56,417 nucleotides of DNA, from positions 1 to 56,417 of the forward strand of contig JAUIIR010000021.1 of the NCBI GenBank assembly GCA_030431485.1. Direction: 5' to 3'. Source of the DNA: Alphaproteobacteria bacterium. GTDB taxonomy: Bacteria; Pseudomonadota; Alphaproteobacteria; Rhodobacterales; Rhodobacteraceae. A model generated the notes under the pieces. That model saw only the letters and a program-made list of their open reading frames with translations. It did not search any database and was not told the DNA's origin. Positions 34,940 to 42,549 of this stretch are shown here, piece after piece (the first letter of the stretch is position 1; the number at the start of each line of letters is the position of its first letter). The translations under genes and the position numbers were made by a program.

Positions 34940-35868
34940 GAGGCGGCCTCCCACGCGGGCGAAGGATTTGGCAGATCAAGCTCTTCTGGTGCATGAAAGC
35001 GATAGGTCATCGGCAGCAGTCGCTGTCGCAAAACCGGTGCGCGTAGCAACCCGGGCAGTTTACCGGACACAGGGTCAATTATGCGCGCAACAGCTGAGAC
35101 GGCCCGCCAGGGCAATGGTAGAACGAATTTGGGCCATCCTGCCTTTTGCAGTGTTGCTATGACCGACCGTCGTGTTGGGAGGGACGGATCAAGCAATGTG
35201 ATTGTATCGCGAAGCTGCTGTACGGTTGCCTGCACGCAGGCTGCGGCACATCTCTGGACGTGGCACATCGGCAACAGATCCCCGGATGCCGCGCGGAACA
35301 GAAGTGGCCCAACGGCAACACCCAGATGCGCGTTCCAGAGGTGGCTTTCATCGTAAACGATGCCCGGGCGCAACACGGCCACCGAGGATAGATCGGCACC
35401 CAATGCAAGGCTCTCTTGCTTGGCTTTTGCGTCGGAATACGCGTCACGTGGTGTGTTCTGGGTCACAAGGGGCGTCGTGTCGGTCAGTTCCCCACCAACC
35501 GGCACTCTGGACGTGTCGTAGACCGCCAGCGAGCTGACCAGCGTCAGGTGGTCGACCCCTGCATGGTTCATGGCCGAGATAACATGCTTGGTGCCAGTGA
35601 TCGTCAAACGCGCATGATCTTCTGCAGTACCCGACATGGCCGCGGCAAGGTGGATGACCGCGTCACATCCGGACATGGCCGATACAAGCTTTTCGACGCT
35701 GTCCTGTACGGTCAGGTCTGTTGAAACGTACGTTACACCCGTACGATCTTCTCCAACGCGCCTTTGGGCGGCCACCACCTCCAGCCCCGCGTCCAGCGCG
35801 GCGGCGACTGTGGCGCGACCGATGAAGCCCGACGCGCCAGTGATGAGGACACGCTTCACTGCGCCCAT
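34936..35868 (-). CDS. NAD-dependent epimerase/dehydratase family protein
   Basis: This is a 310-residue extended short-chain dehydrogenase. The cofactor motif ITGASGFIGRAT lies at residues 9-20 and VIHLAAAMSG follows. SSLAVYDTSR supplies the Ser; the expected catalytic YxxxK appears as YSDAKAKQE. It overlaps the upstream oxidoreductase by 13 nt and the downstream GT4 by 4 nt. It probably modifies a nucleotide sugar for the glycan made by the cluster. Confidence 0.88.
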   Translation of the reverse strand: MGAVKRVLITGASGFIGRATVAAALDAGLEVVAAQRRVGEDRTGVTYVSTDLTVQDSVEKLVSAMSGCDAVIHLAAAMSGTAEDHARLTITGTKHVISAMNHAGVDHLTLVSSLAVYDTSRVPVGGELTDTTPLVTQNTPRDAYSDAKAKQESLALGADLSSVAVLRPGIVYDESHLWNAHLGVAVGPLLFRAASGDLLPMCHVQRCAAACVQATVQQLRDTITLLDPSLPTRRSVIATLQKAGWPKFVLPLPWRAVSAVARIIDPVSGKLPGLLRAPVLRQRLLPMTYRFHAPEELDLPNPSPAWEAAS

Positions 35869-36995
35869 GACATCGGCTCCATCGGATCACAGCTTGTGGT
35901 CATCGTCTGCGCCCCGGAGAGTTCCCCGGCATTCTGCATCGCCAGCGTTACCTCGGTCATGTGCAGGGCAAAGTCGTTAGACAGGCGGGATGGGCGACCA
36001 GTTCGGATCGCGTCCAGCATTTCGGCGGGGCCAAGCATGAAGTTCATCGCAGCCGCCCCCCATCGCTTGACCTTGGGGTGTGTCGGCTGACCGAGTTTGA
36101 TGGTTTTCGGGAAGGGCGATTCCATCAACCGGCGGCGGATCGTCATGCGCTTGGCAAAGGTGACTTTGGCGGAATTGTCCCACGCCGCTTTGCAGCCCAG
36201 CACACCGTCATCGCCGATGATGCGGATCTGTTGGTCATGTGGAGCGACGATGGAGCAAGTGAGCCGTGTCATCGGTCCGTTCTCAAAAAACAGCGTAGCA
36301 ACCGAGATATCTGGCGCGAACGGTCCGATACCTTCCTTGCCGGGAATGGTTTCAGCCGACGCCGCCACCACCGTGCGCACCGATCCGAACCATGAGATCA
36401 GCCAACCGAGATAGTAGCCCGCGTGCTCCAACGTGCAACCGACGCGGAACTCATCCTCGAACGGCCAAGGTGCGCCGGACTCGGAAATCCATTTTTTGTA
36501 GGCCGCCTGCGGCACAAACCCGTCGTCCAATTCCGCATAAATCGCGCGAGGCGTCCCGGCGACCCCGGCGCGCAGCGCGTGACCCAAGGTTTGCGCGGCC
36601 TCGCCCAACACGCTGCACGGGGCCGATGCCAGCATCAACCCGGTGGCCTCTGCCTGAGCGTGCAGCGTCTTGGCGTCGTCGACGCTCATTGCAAGTGGTT
36701 TTTCCGAGTAGGTGTGACAGCCTGCGGCGAGACATGCGGAATTCACCGCAAAATGGGCCGAGGGGTTCGTCAGGTTGAGCACAACACCATCGCGCGGATG
36801 GCGGTCGAGCAGCGCGTCCAGCGACTCGACGGCGGGCAACTTCCAGAAGGTGCAGAATTGAGCAAGACGCGTTGAGTTCTTATCATAGACCCCGGCCACG
36901 GTGATCCCGTCCATCGCCTGAAGCGATCGCATGTAAAGATCAGCGACGAAGCCGCAGCCTATGATTGAGACAACACCGCTCACGCCGCGCTCCAT
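35856..36995 (-). CDS. Gfo/Idh/MocA family oxidoreductase
   Basis: This 379-residue NAD(P)-dependent oxidoreductase has the N-terminal Rossmann motif IIGCGFVADLYMRSL, the conserved EKPLAMSVDDAK (catalytic Lys in the EKP motif) and a C-terminal beta-sheet domain. It is the first gene of the minus-strand glycan operon. The truncated fusion at the far end of the operon carries another member of the same family. Sugar-nucleotide oxidation or reduction is likely; no substrate can be assigned. Confidence 0.88.
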   Translation of the reverse strand: MERGVSGVVSIIGCGFVADLYMRSLQAMDGITVAGVYDKNSTRLAQFCTFWKLPAVESLDALLDRHPRDGVVLNLTNPSAHFAVNSACLAAGCHTYSEKPLAMSVDDAKTLHAQAEATGLMLASAPCSVLGEAAQTLGHALRAGVAGTPRAIYAELDDGFVPQAAYKKWISESGAPWPFEDEFRVGCTLEHAGYYLGWLISWFGSVRTVVAASAETIPGKEGIGPFAPDISVATLFFENGPMTRLTCSIVAPHDQQIRIIGDDGVLGCKAAWDNSAKVTFAKRMTIRRRLMESPFPKTIKLGQPTHPKVKRWGAAAMNFMLGPAEMLDAIRTGRPSRLSNDFALHMTEVTLAMQNAGELSGAQTMTTSCDPMEPMSWAQ

Positions 36996-37249
36996 ACCGG
37001 GTGGCGACCGCTGACCGAAAAACGGACAATACGGAATCGGGTGTTGATCACTGGCTGCTCACGTGGTTCTGCGCGTCTTTACCGCTGGGTTTAGACCACC
37101 CAATCATGGTCATATTTCGACAAACGCCGCTTTTCCTGTGTGTCTTAGGATATTTTTTGCGGGAATGTCTTGATTTTGCGGCGCTGTGGCCGCGATTTGG
37201 CCTCATGATGCACGTAGATCCCTCGGAAATGACCAGACAGGAGGCGCTG
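36996..37249. other. Divergent control region of the glycan cluster
   Basis: These 254 nt separate the minus-strand operon from the plus-strand WecG-type gene. The part from about 37110 to 37180 is richer in A+T (GGATATTTTTTGC), as expected of a promoter for the rightward gene, but no clear -35/-10 pair or palindrome stands out. Confidence 0.4.
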
Positions 37250-38035
37250 ATGCGCTTTTGGGGAGACGCTTTTGATGTGGCCGTCAATGTCCCGGATTGG
37301 GTTGTTCTTGAACGGCAGATTTCGTCGCGCCTGAGGGCGGGCGAGGGGTTTTCGCTTGCCACGATAAATTTAGACCATTTGGTAAAATTACGTAAAGATC
37401 TGCGTTTCCGCGACGCGTATGCGGCGCAGGATCTTGTTGTTGCAGACGGAAATCCGATTGTCTGGATGTCGAAACTGGCCGGGCGTCCGGTGTCTTTGAT
37501 CCCCGGTTCGGATGCGATTCTACCACTGGTTCGGATCGCCGCGGCGCATGGCAAGACACTGGCGCTGGTGGGCAGTACCGACGACACGTTGGCCGCCGCC
37601 AAGACCTATCTTGAGTGCGAGGTGCCAGGCACGCGGATTGTGGCAACACTTGCGCCGCCTATGGGGTTTGATCCAACCGGTCCTTCTGCGGATGCGGTGC
37701 TTGATGCGTTGCATGAGGCTGGAGCAGACTTGGCGTTTCTTGCGCTGGGCGCACCTAAGCAAGAACTGTTTGCGGCTTATGGTCGGGACAAGCTGTCCCA
37801 TGTCGGGTTCGTGTCCATCGGCGCAGGGCTCGATTTCTTCTCGGGCGCACAGGTGCGTGCTCCGGCGTGGGTGCGGGCCATCGCGATGGAATGGCTCTGG
37901 CGTGCGCTGTCGCAACCGGCCCGTCTGATTCCGCGCTATGCAAAATGTTTTGGTATCCTGCCGGTTGAACTGGTCCACGCCCTGAAGCTGCGGTTCGGCG
38001 CGATGCAAAGCACGCCATCCGCACATGGCAAGTAA
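37250..38035 (+). CDS. WecG/TagA/CpsF family glycosyltransferase
   Basis: This is a 261-residue GT26 enzyme. Several in-frame starts exist upstream; I choose ATG 37250 because AGGAGG lies 5 nt before it and the protein then begins MRFWGDAFDVAVNVPD, as family members do. Signature segments are ATINLDHLVKLRKD, QDLVVADGNPIVW, IPGSDAILPLV and FLALGAPKQELF. Relatives transfer N-acetylmannosamine-type sugars to lipid-linked precursors in enterobacterial common antigen, teichoic acid or exopolysaccharide synthesis. It is divergent from the glycan operon and probably acts in the same pathway. Confidence 0.9.
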   Translation: MRFWGDAFDVAVNVPDWVVLERQISSRLRAGEGFSLATINLDHLVKLRKDLRFRDAYAAQDLVVADGNPIVWMSKLAGRPVSLIPGSDAILPLVRIAAAHGKTLALVGSTDDTLAAAKTYLECEVPGTRIVATLAPPMGFDPTGPSADAVLDALHEAGADLAFLALGAPKQELFAAYGRDKLSHVGFVSIGAGLDFFSGAQVRAPAWVRAIAMEWLWRALSQPARLIPRYAKCFGILPVELVHALKLRFGAMQSTPSAHGK

Positions 38036-38048
38036 CCCACTCCGCGCG

Positions 38049-38687
38049 TTAGCTCAGCCGGTGCACCCGGCCTCCCGCCGCATCGGCATCGGCGTGGTCA
38101 TGGGTGACCAGCAGAACGGGCAATCCTTTGGCGCGGGCCTGATCAAAGACAAGCGTACGGATCTGGTCGCGGCGTTCAGTGTCGAGGCGTGAGAACGGCT
38201 CGTCCAGCAGCAATGCCTTGGGGTCTGAAAGAAGCATCCGCATCAGCGCCACCCGCGCCTTTTGGCCGCCCGACAGGGTTTCCGGGTCGCGGTCTGCAAA
38301 TCCGCCGAGGCCGATATCTTCCAGCGCGGTGTTGATCTGCTCGCGTCGCGCAGTACGGGTTTTGACCGAAGCACGCAGTCCAAACGCCAGGTTCTCACCG
38401 ACGGAGAGATGCGGGAACAAGAGTTCGTCCTGAAATAGGATGCCGACGTGCCGCTTTTCGGGGGCCAGATCGGTGATGTCAGTGCCGTTCAGGATCACTC
38501 GCCCTGCCGCATCAAACCCGGTTTCCAGCGTTCCGATGATGTAGGACAGCAGCGTCGATTTGCCTGATCCGCTTGGCCCCATAACGGTCAAGACCTCACC
38601 CGGAGCGACACGATCCGAGATGTCGACCAGTGTGCGCCCGTCGCGCCGGATCACCACATCATCAAGGGTCATTCCGGGATCACGCAT
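38049..38687 (-). CDS. ynjD: ABC transporter ATP-binding protein, YnjD-like
   Basis: This is a 212-residue ATPase. I take ATG 38687, with AAGGGG 7 nt upstream, giving an 8-nt overlap with the permease; ATG 38672 (MTLDDVVIRRDG) is the alternative. Walker A GPSGSGKST, signature LSGGQKARVAL and Walker B ALLLDEPFSRLD are intact. The small size and the order with a fused permease and a YnjB-type binding protein match the E. coli ynjBCD system of unknown substrate. ThiQ (thiamine) is the nearest characterised relative type and is the main alternative. Confidence 0.85.
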   Translation of the reverse strand: MRDPGMTLDDVVIRRDGRTLVDISDRVAPGEVLTVMGPSGSGKSTLLSYIIGTLETGFDAAGRVILNGTDITDLAPEKRHVGILFQDELLFPHLSVGENLAFGLRASVKTRTARREQINTALEDIGLGGFADRDPETLSGGQKARVALMRMLLSDPKALLLDEPFSRLDTERRDQIRTLVFDQARAKGLPVLLVTHDHADADAAGGRVHRLS

Positions 38688-40398
38688 GCCGCAGCCCCTT
38701 GCGATTGCGCCAGACGATGGCGGGGATGAACAGAGCAAAGGCAAAGGGCAAGAGCGCCAGTGCCGTCTGGCTGAGCGCATAGACCGAAATTACCCGCCGG
38801 TCACCCCCGGACGCCAAAGCGACGGCTTCGGTCGTCAGGGTCTGCACCCGGCCCGCCCCGGCCAGCAGCGTGGGCAGGTACTGCCCGATGGAGACAGCGA
38901 ACCCGACGGCGGCGGCTGTCAGGATCGGGCGGAGCAGCATCGGCAGACGCACCCGCCAGAGTACCCCGTTGCAGCCTGCCCCCAAGGCGCGGGCCACGTG
39001 GCCATAGCGGGCATCCCAGGCGCGGAACGGATCGGCCAGCGATAGGAACACGTAGGGCAGGACGAAGATGATGTGCACCGCGATGACTGCGGTTCTGTTG
39101 CCGTCGATGCCGGTGAAGATGGCAAGCGTCTGAAGACCGGTGAGAAAGGCGATCTGCGGCACGATCAAGGGTACGTAGAGCAGCCAGAGCGCCCGGCTGC
39201 CCGGCCTCAGCCCGTACCGTTCTTCGGCCTCTAGGCACGCCAGGGTGAGAAGCATCGCTGCCATTGTGGCGACCGAGGCAATGATCAGCGTTTCAGAGAC
39301 GATCGGCCAGAGGTTCATGGTGTGGCGCATCCAGGTCTTGGTTGTGAATGCGCCCGGGAGTAGATCGGGAAAGCTCCAGAACCCAACGAAGGACCAGACA
39401 AGCAGGCCGAGGATGCCGAAGACGATAGCGCTGGCACTGAGCAGGGCGGCGGTCAGCGATATGGCGCGGATGGTGCGTGTCGCCCCGCCACGCGCGCCGG
39501 ACGCGACCCAGCGACGGCCGAGCGCGGCGAGTGCGATCTCTCCCACGCGCCACAGCAGAAGCGCGCCGACAACCAGAACGAGCTGCCAGACAGCCGCCGC
39601 AGAGGCGAGAAAGCGCATGCCCAGATCCGGGTCATTCATCCATTTTAGGATCTGCACAGACAGTGTTGTCGGCGTTGTCGGCCCGAGAATCAGGGCCACA
39701 TCTACAACGGTCATGGAGAACGCCAGGACGGCAAACACTGGCAGTCTGATCTGCGTGTAGACGCGCGGGAAGACGGTTTTGAACCATGCGGTGACAGGGG
39801 AATATCCCAACGCAAGGGCTGTATCCCGCGCCTGCCGCGCGCGGATTTGGCTGAGGGCTGCCAGTGTCATCAGCAAGAGGAACGGCACTTCTTTGACCAC
39901 CAGCCCGGCGATGAGCGACACACCATAAGGGTCTTGCAGGATCAGCAGGTCCGGCGGTCTGTCCCAACCGGTGAGCCAAGGTGAGGTGGCGCGTGCAATC
40001 CAGCCGGAAGGGGCAATGAGAAACGCCAGCCCGAAGGCGGCGGCGGCGTGCGGCACCGACAAGAGCGGCGACAACATCCGTTCAATGACACGGAACGCCC
40101 GTGACCCGTTCCAAGCGGCGCAGATCATGGCGACGAGGAGCAGCGACATGGCCGTGGCCGCCAATCCCGTGATCACGCTGAGGAGACTGGCGCGAGTGAT
40201 GCCGGGCCAGTCGAAGAGCATTGCAAAGGCGTTGAGGGTGATCCCGTCACCTCCCAAGGCTGGCATATATCCGAAGGCAGGGGCGATTGTGCCCAGAACC
40301 CCGGCCACGACCGGGCCCACCATGACGACAAGGGTCAAAAGCGGGGCCCAGGGCAGAAACCGGGCCCGCGCCGATGTCGTTTCGCAGCGTGGGCTCAC
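38680..40398 (-). CDS. ynjC: ABC transporter fused permease, YnjC-like
   Basis: This 572-residue membrane protein contains two tandem permease domains (each about six helices), as in YnjC and ThiP. I set the start at GTG 40398 (SPRCETTSARARFLPW), directly after the binding-protein stop, with AGGT upstream; longer in-frame readings run through the end of that gene. The first half has the EAA-type loop ARDTALALGYSPVTAWFK and the second AWDARYGHVARALGAG. It should form the channel for the YnjB-bound solute. Confidence 0.85.
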   Translation of the reverse strand: MSPRCETTSARARFLPWAPLLTLVVMVGPVVAGVLGTIAPAFGYMPALGGDGITLNAFAMLFDWPGITRASLLSVITGLAATAMSLLLVAMICAAWNGSRAFRVIERMLSPLLSVPHAAAAFGLAFLIAPSGWIARATSPWLTGWDRPPDLLILQDPYGVSLIAGLVVKEVPFLLLMTLAALSQIRARQARDTALALGYSPVTAWFKTVFPRVYTQIRLPVFAVLAFSMTVVDVALILGPTTPTTLSVQILKWMNDPDLGMRFLASAAAVWQLVLVVGALLLWRVGEIALAALGRRWVASGARGGATRTIRAISLTAALLSASAIVFGILGLLVWSFVGFWSFPDLLPGAFTTKTWMRHTMNLWPIVSETLIIASVATMAAMLLTLACLEAEERYGLRPGSRALWLLYVPLIVPQIAFLTGLQTLAIFTGIDGNRTAVIAVHIIFVLPYVFLSLADPFRAWDARYGHVARALGAGCNGVLWRVRLPMLLRPILTAAAVGFAVSIGQYLPTLLAGAGRVQTLTTEAVALASGGDRRVISVYALSQTALALLPFAFALFIPAIVWRNRKGLRHA

Positions 40399-40405
40399 GC
40401 TTGAC

Positions 40406-41611
40406 CTATTGCGCGACGCCGTATCGTTCGGTCCAGTCTTCTTCGAGCTTGACCATCCAGCTGGGATGCGGTTCCGGCAGTGTTGCGCCCAGTTCCGAGG
40501 GCGGAAGGGTGGCGATGCCGAGTTCCAGGGCATCAAAACGCGCACGCTCATCATCCGATAGTTTGCCCAGATCAAGCACCGTCCCCAGACCCCAGACCTC
40601 GGGGTCCTGCATCATCGCTTGCGCTTCAGGCGACATCATGAAGTTCGCCACCACCATGGCGCCCGCCTTGGCGTTGGCGTTATAGGGGATCGCGACAAAG
40701 CTGGCATTGCCGATGCTGCCCGCGTCCATCACGAAGCTGCGCACGGTGTTCTGCAACTGACCATTGGCAATCGCGTTGCTGGCCTCGTTCGGGTTGAAGC
40801 TGATCGCGAGGTCGATCTCGCCATCGGCCATCAACTGGATCTGGCGGCTCTCGTTCTGCGGATAGGCGCGGCCCGAGCGCCAGAGCGTCGGGGTGAGACC
40901 GTCGAGGAATGTCCAGAATGCGGCGGTTGCAGCGTCGTAGTCAGCCTGTTCGACCGGCGATTGCAGCACCGAGGCGTCCGGCACAAACTCGATCAAAGCC
41001 TGTTTGAGGAAGGTCGAGCCCAGAAAGTTGGGCGGTTGAGGATAGGTGAAGCGCCCCGGATTGGCAGCGGCGTAGGCGGCCAGCGCTTCCATCGTGGTGG
41101 GCGGTGTTTCGAGCCGTGCGGTGTCGTAGTAGAACACCACCTGCGCCATGCCCCACGGTGCTTCGAGCCCGTCGGTCGGCACGGTGAAGTCGGACACCAC
41201 CGCCGGTTTGCCAGCCACGTCCACATTCGCCCAGCTTGGCATCGCTTCGACCCACGGGCCAAACAACAAGTCCTGTTCTTTCATCGCGGCAAAGTTTTCG
41301 CCGTTGATCCAGATCATGTCGATTGCGCCGCCTTCGTCCTTGCCGGCGGTCTTTTCCGCCAGAACGCGGCTGACCGCGTCGGCGGTGTCCGACAACTTCA
41401 CGTGTTCGAGCGTGATGCCGTAGTCCTCGTTCACCCGGTCGCCGATCCACGCGATGAAGCTGTTGATCGTGTCGGACCCGCCCCATGCGTTCCAGTAAAC
41501 CGTCTGGCCGCGCGCCTCTTCGGTGACCGCGTCCCAGTTCGACGGATCAGGTTCGGCGTGGGCCGTGAAGGCAGTGAATGTGGCAAGCGTGGCGGCAAGC
41601 AGTGTGCGCAT
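40406..41611 (-). CDS. ynjB: ABC transporter substrate-binding protein, YnjB-like
   Basis: This is a 401-residue periplasmic binding protein with a signal peptide (MRTLLAATLATFTAFTAHA). The mature start with VTEEARGQTVYWNAWGGSDTIN, then IDMIWINGENFAAMKEQDLLFGPW and LPEPHPSWMVKLEEDWTERYG at the C-terminus, closely recalls E. coli YnjB. A CAGGA ribosome site precedes the ATG. The ligand of the YnjBCD family is, to my knowledge, not established. Immediately upstream and divergent lies a YnjF-like gene, the same partner as in E. coli. Confidence 0.86.
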   Translation of the reverse strand: MRTLLAATLATFTAFTAHAEPDPSNWDAVTEEARGQTVYWNAWGGSDTINSFIAWIGDRVNEDYGITLEHVKLSDTADAVSRVLAEKTAGKDEGGAIDMIWINGENFAAMKEQDLLFGPWVEAMPSWANVDVAGKPAVVSDFTVPTDGLEAPWGMAQVVFYYDTARLETPPTTMEALAAYAAANPGRFTYPQPPNFLGSTFLKQALIEFVPDASVLQSPVEQADYDAATAAFWTFLDGLTPTLWRSGRAYPQNESRQIQLMADGEIDLAISFNPNEASNAIANGQLQNTVRSFVMDAGSIGNASFVAIPYNANAKAGAMVVANFMMSPEAQAMMQDPEVWGLGTVLDLGKLSDDERARFDALELGIATLPPSELGATLPEPHPSWMVKLEEDWTERYGVAQ

Positions 41612-41630
41612 GGATATGGTCCTGATCTTG

Positions 41631-41652
41631 GAGGCAAACGCCTCGGTTTGCC
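41631..41652 (-). promoter_or_regulatory. Alternative hairpins in the ynjB leader
   Basis: GAGGC-AAAC-GCCTC (41631-41644) and GGCAAAC-GCCTCG-GTTTGCC (41633-41652) are two perfect stems that share bases and so exclude each other. They lie 20 nt before the ynjB start in its presumed leader. A switching element is possible but unproven. Confidence 0.35.
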
Positions 41653-41772
41653 CGTTAAGACCAGCACTACCCCGATCCGGTCAAATGACAAACAGGTGTG
41701 AAAGATTTCATTGGCCGCGCGGGACACGGGCCGCTAAGGCAAGGGTCACGCAGTTTTCATCAGGTCTTGTCC

Positions 41773-42378
41773 ATGATCGACGCCACCCTCCTGCCGCTTG
41801 TCAAACGCGCCATCGACCGCCCGGCGCGGGCCTTGGTCGCGCGGGGGATCAGCGCCGATCAGATCACACTTGTGGGTTTCGGGATCGGCCTTCTGGGCGT
41901 GGTCGCTGCTGGGGCGGGCCTGTTTGGTCTGACACTTCTGTGCCTGTTGCTGAATCGGTTGGCCGACGGTCTTGATGGCGCAGCGGCGCGTCTGACCCAC
42001 CCCACGGATCGCGGAGCGTTTCTCGATATTGCGCTCGATTTCATGTTCTACGGCCTCTTCCCCATGGGGTTTGCGCTGCACGATCCAACTTCAAACGCCC
42101 TGCCTGCCGCCGTACTGATCTGCAGTTTCATTGGCACCGGATCAAGCTTTCTCGCTTTCTCCATCATAGCCGAGAAGCGTGGGATCACGTCTGACGAGTA
42201 CCCGACCAAGGGCATCTACTACCTTGGTGGCCTGACCGAAGGCACCGAGACCATCGCGCTCTTCGTTGCCATGTGTGTGGTCCCGCTTGCATTTCCCTCG
42301 CTCGCGTACGGCTTTGCGGCACTCTGCACCCTCACCACTCTGACCCGGTGGATGGCAGGGTGGCGGATGTTTGGCTAA
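41773..42378 (+). CDS. ynjF: CDP-alcohol phosphatidyltransferase, YnjF-like
   Basis: This 201-residue integral membrane enzyme starts at ATG 41773 (MIDATLLPLVKRAIDRPAR). The catalytic signature D-x2-DG-x2-AR-x8-G-x3-D-x3-D is complete in DGLDGAAARLTHPTDRGAF plus the following LDIALD. Such enzymes transfer a phospho-alcohol between CMP and a second alcohol, usually in phospholipid synthesis. The divergent neighbour is ynjB, and in E. coli ynjF lies in the same locus as ynjBCD, so a shared pathway is likely. The lipid made is unknown. Confidence 0.87.
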   Translation: MIDATLLPLVKRAIDRPARALVARGISADQITLVGFGIGLLGVVAAGAGLFGLTLLCLLLNRLADGLDGAAARLTHPTDRGAFLDIALDFMFYGLFPMGFALHDPTSNALPAAVLICSFIGTGSSFLAFSIIAEKRGITSDEYPTKGIYYLGGLTEGTETIALFVAMCVVPLAFPSLAYGFAALCTLTTLTRWMAGWRMFG

Positions 42379-42390
42379 GGAGTCCTGTAA

Positions 42391-42438
42391 TTCTTCTTTT
42401 TGAAAATATGCCTGGGGTTTGGGGGGCTGGCCCCCCAA
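42391..42438. repeat. REP-like palindromic element / terminator
   Basis: A T-rich lead (TTCTTCTTTTTGAAAATATG) is followed by TGGGG and a perfect hairpin TTGGGGGG-CTGG-CCCCCCAA (42419-42438). From memory, this layout recurs many times in intergenic regions of Rhodobacteraceae. It can also end transcription of the ynjF-like gene. Only one copy was noticed in this window. Confidence 0.6.
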
Positions 42439-42549
42439 CGGATCGGACCGCGCCCGGGGTTCGATCAAACGGACCAAGCGGCCTCTCCACATCCCGCGCC
42501 ACCTCTGCTACACCGCGCGCAAGATCGGGCCGAGTGGAGGACACCGCAT

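Noticed and set aside
36965..37249. 95-residue N-terminal extension of the WecG-type enzyme
   Set aside because: The strong AGGAGG site and family-like N-terminus at 37250 show the true start; the extension overlaps the divergent gene.
38040..38075. GTTAGCTCAGCCGGTG resembles the D-arm of a tRNA gene
   Set aside because: It is the 3' end of the YnjD-like coding region on the minus strand, and no acceptor, anticodon or T-arm follows.
41612..41772. Possible TPP riboswitch before the ynjB operon, since ThiBPQ-like transporters are often thiamine-regulated
   Set aside because: The conserved CTGAGA and ACCTGATC-type elements were not found in the right order or strand.
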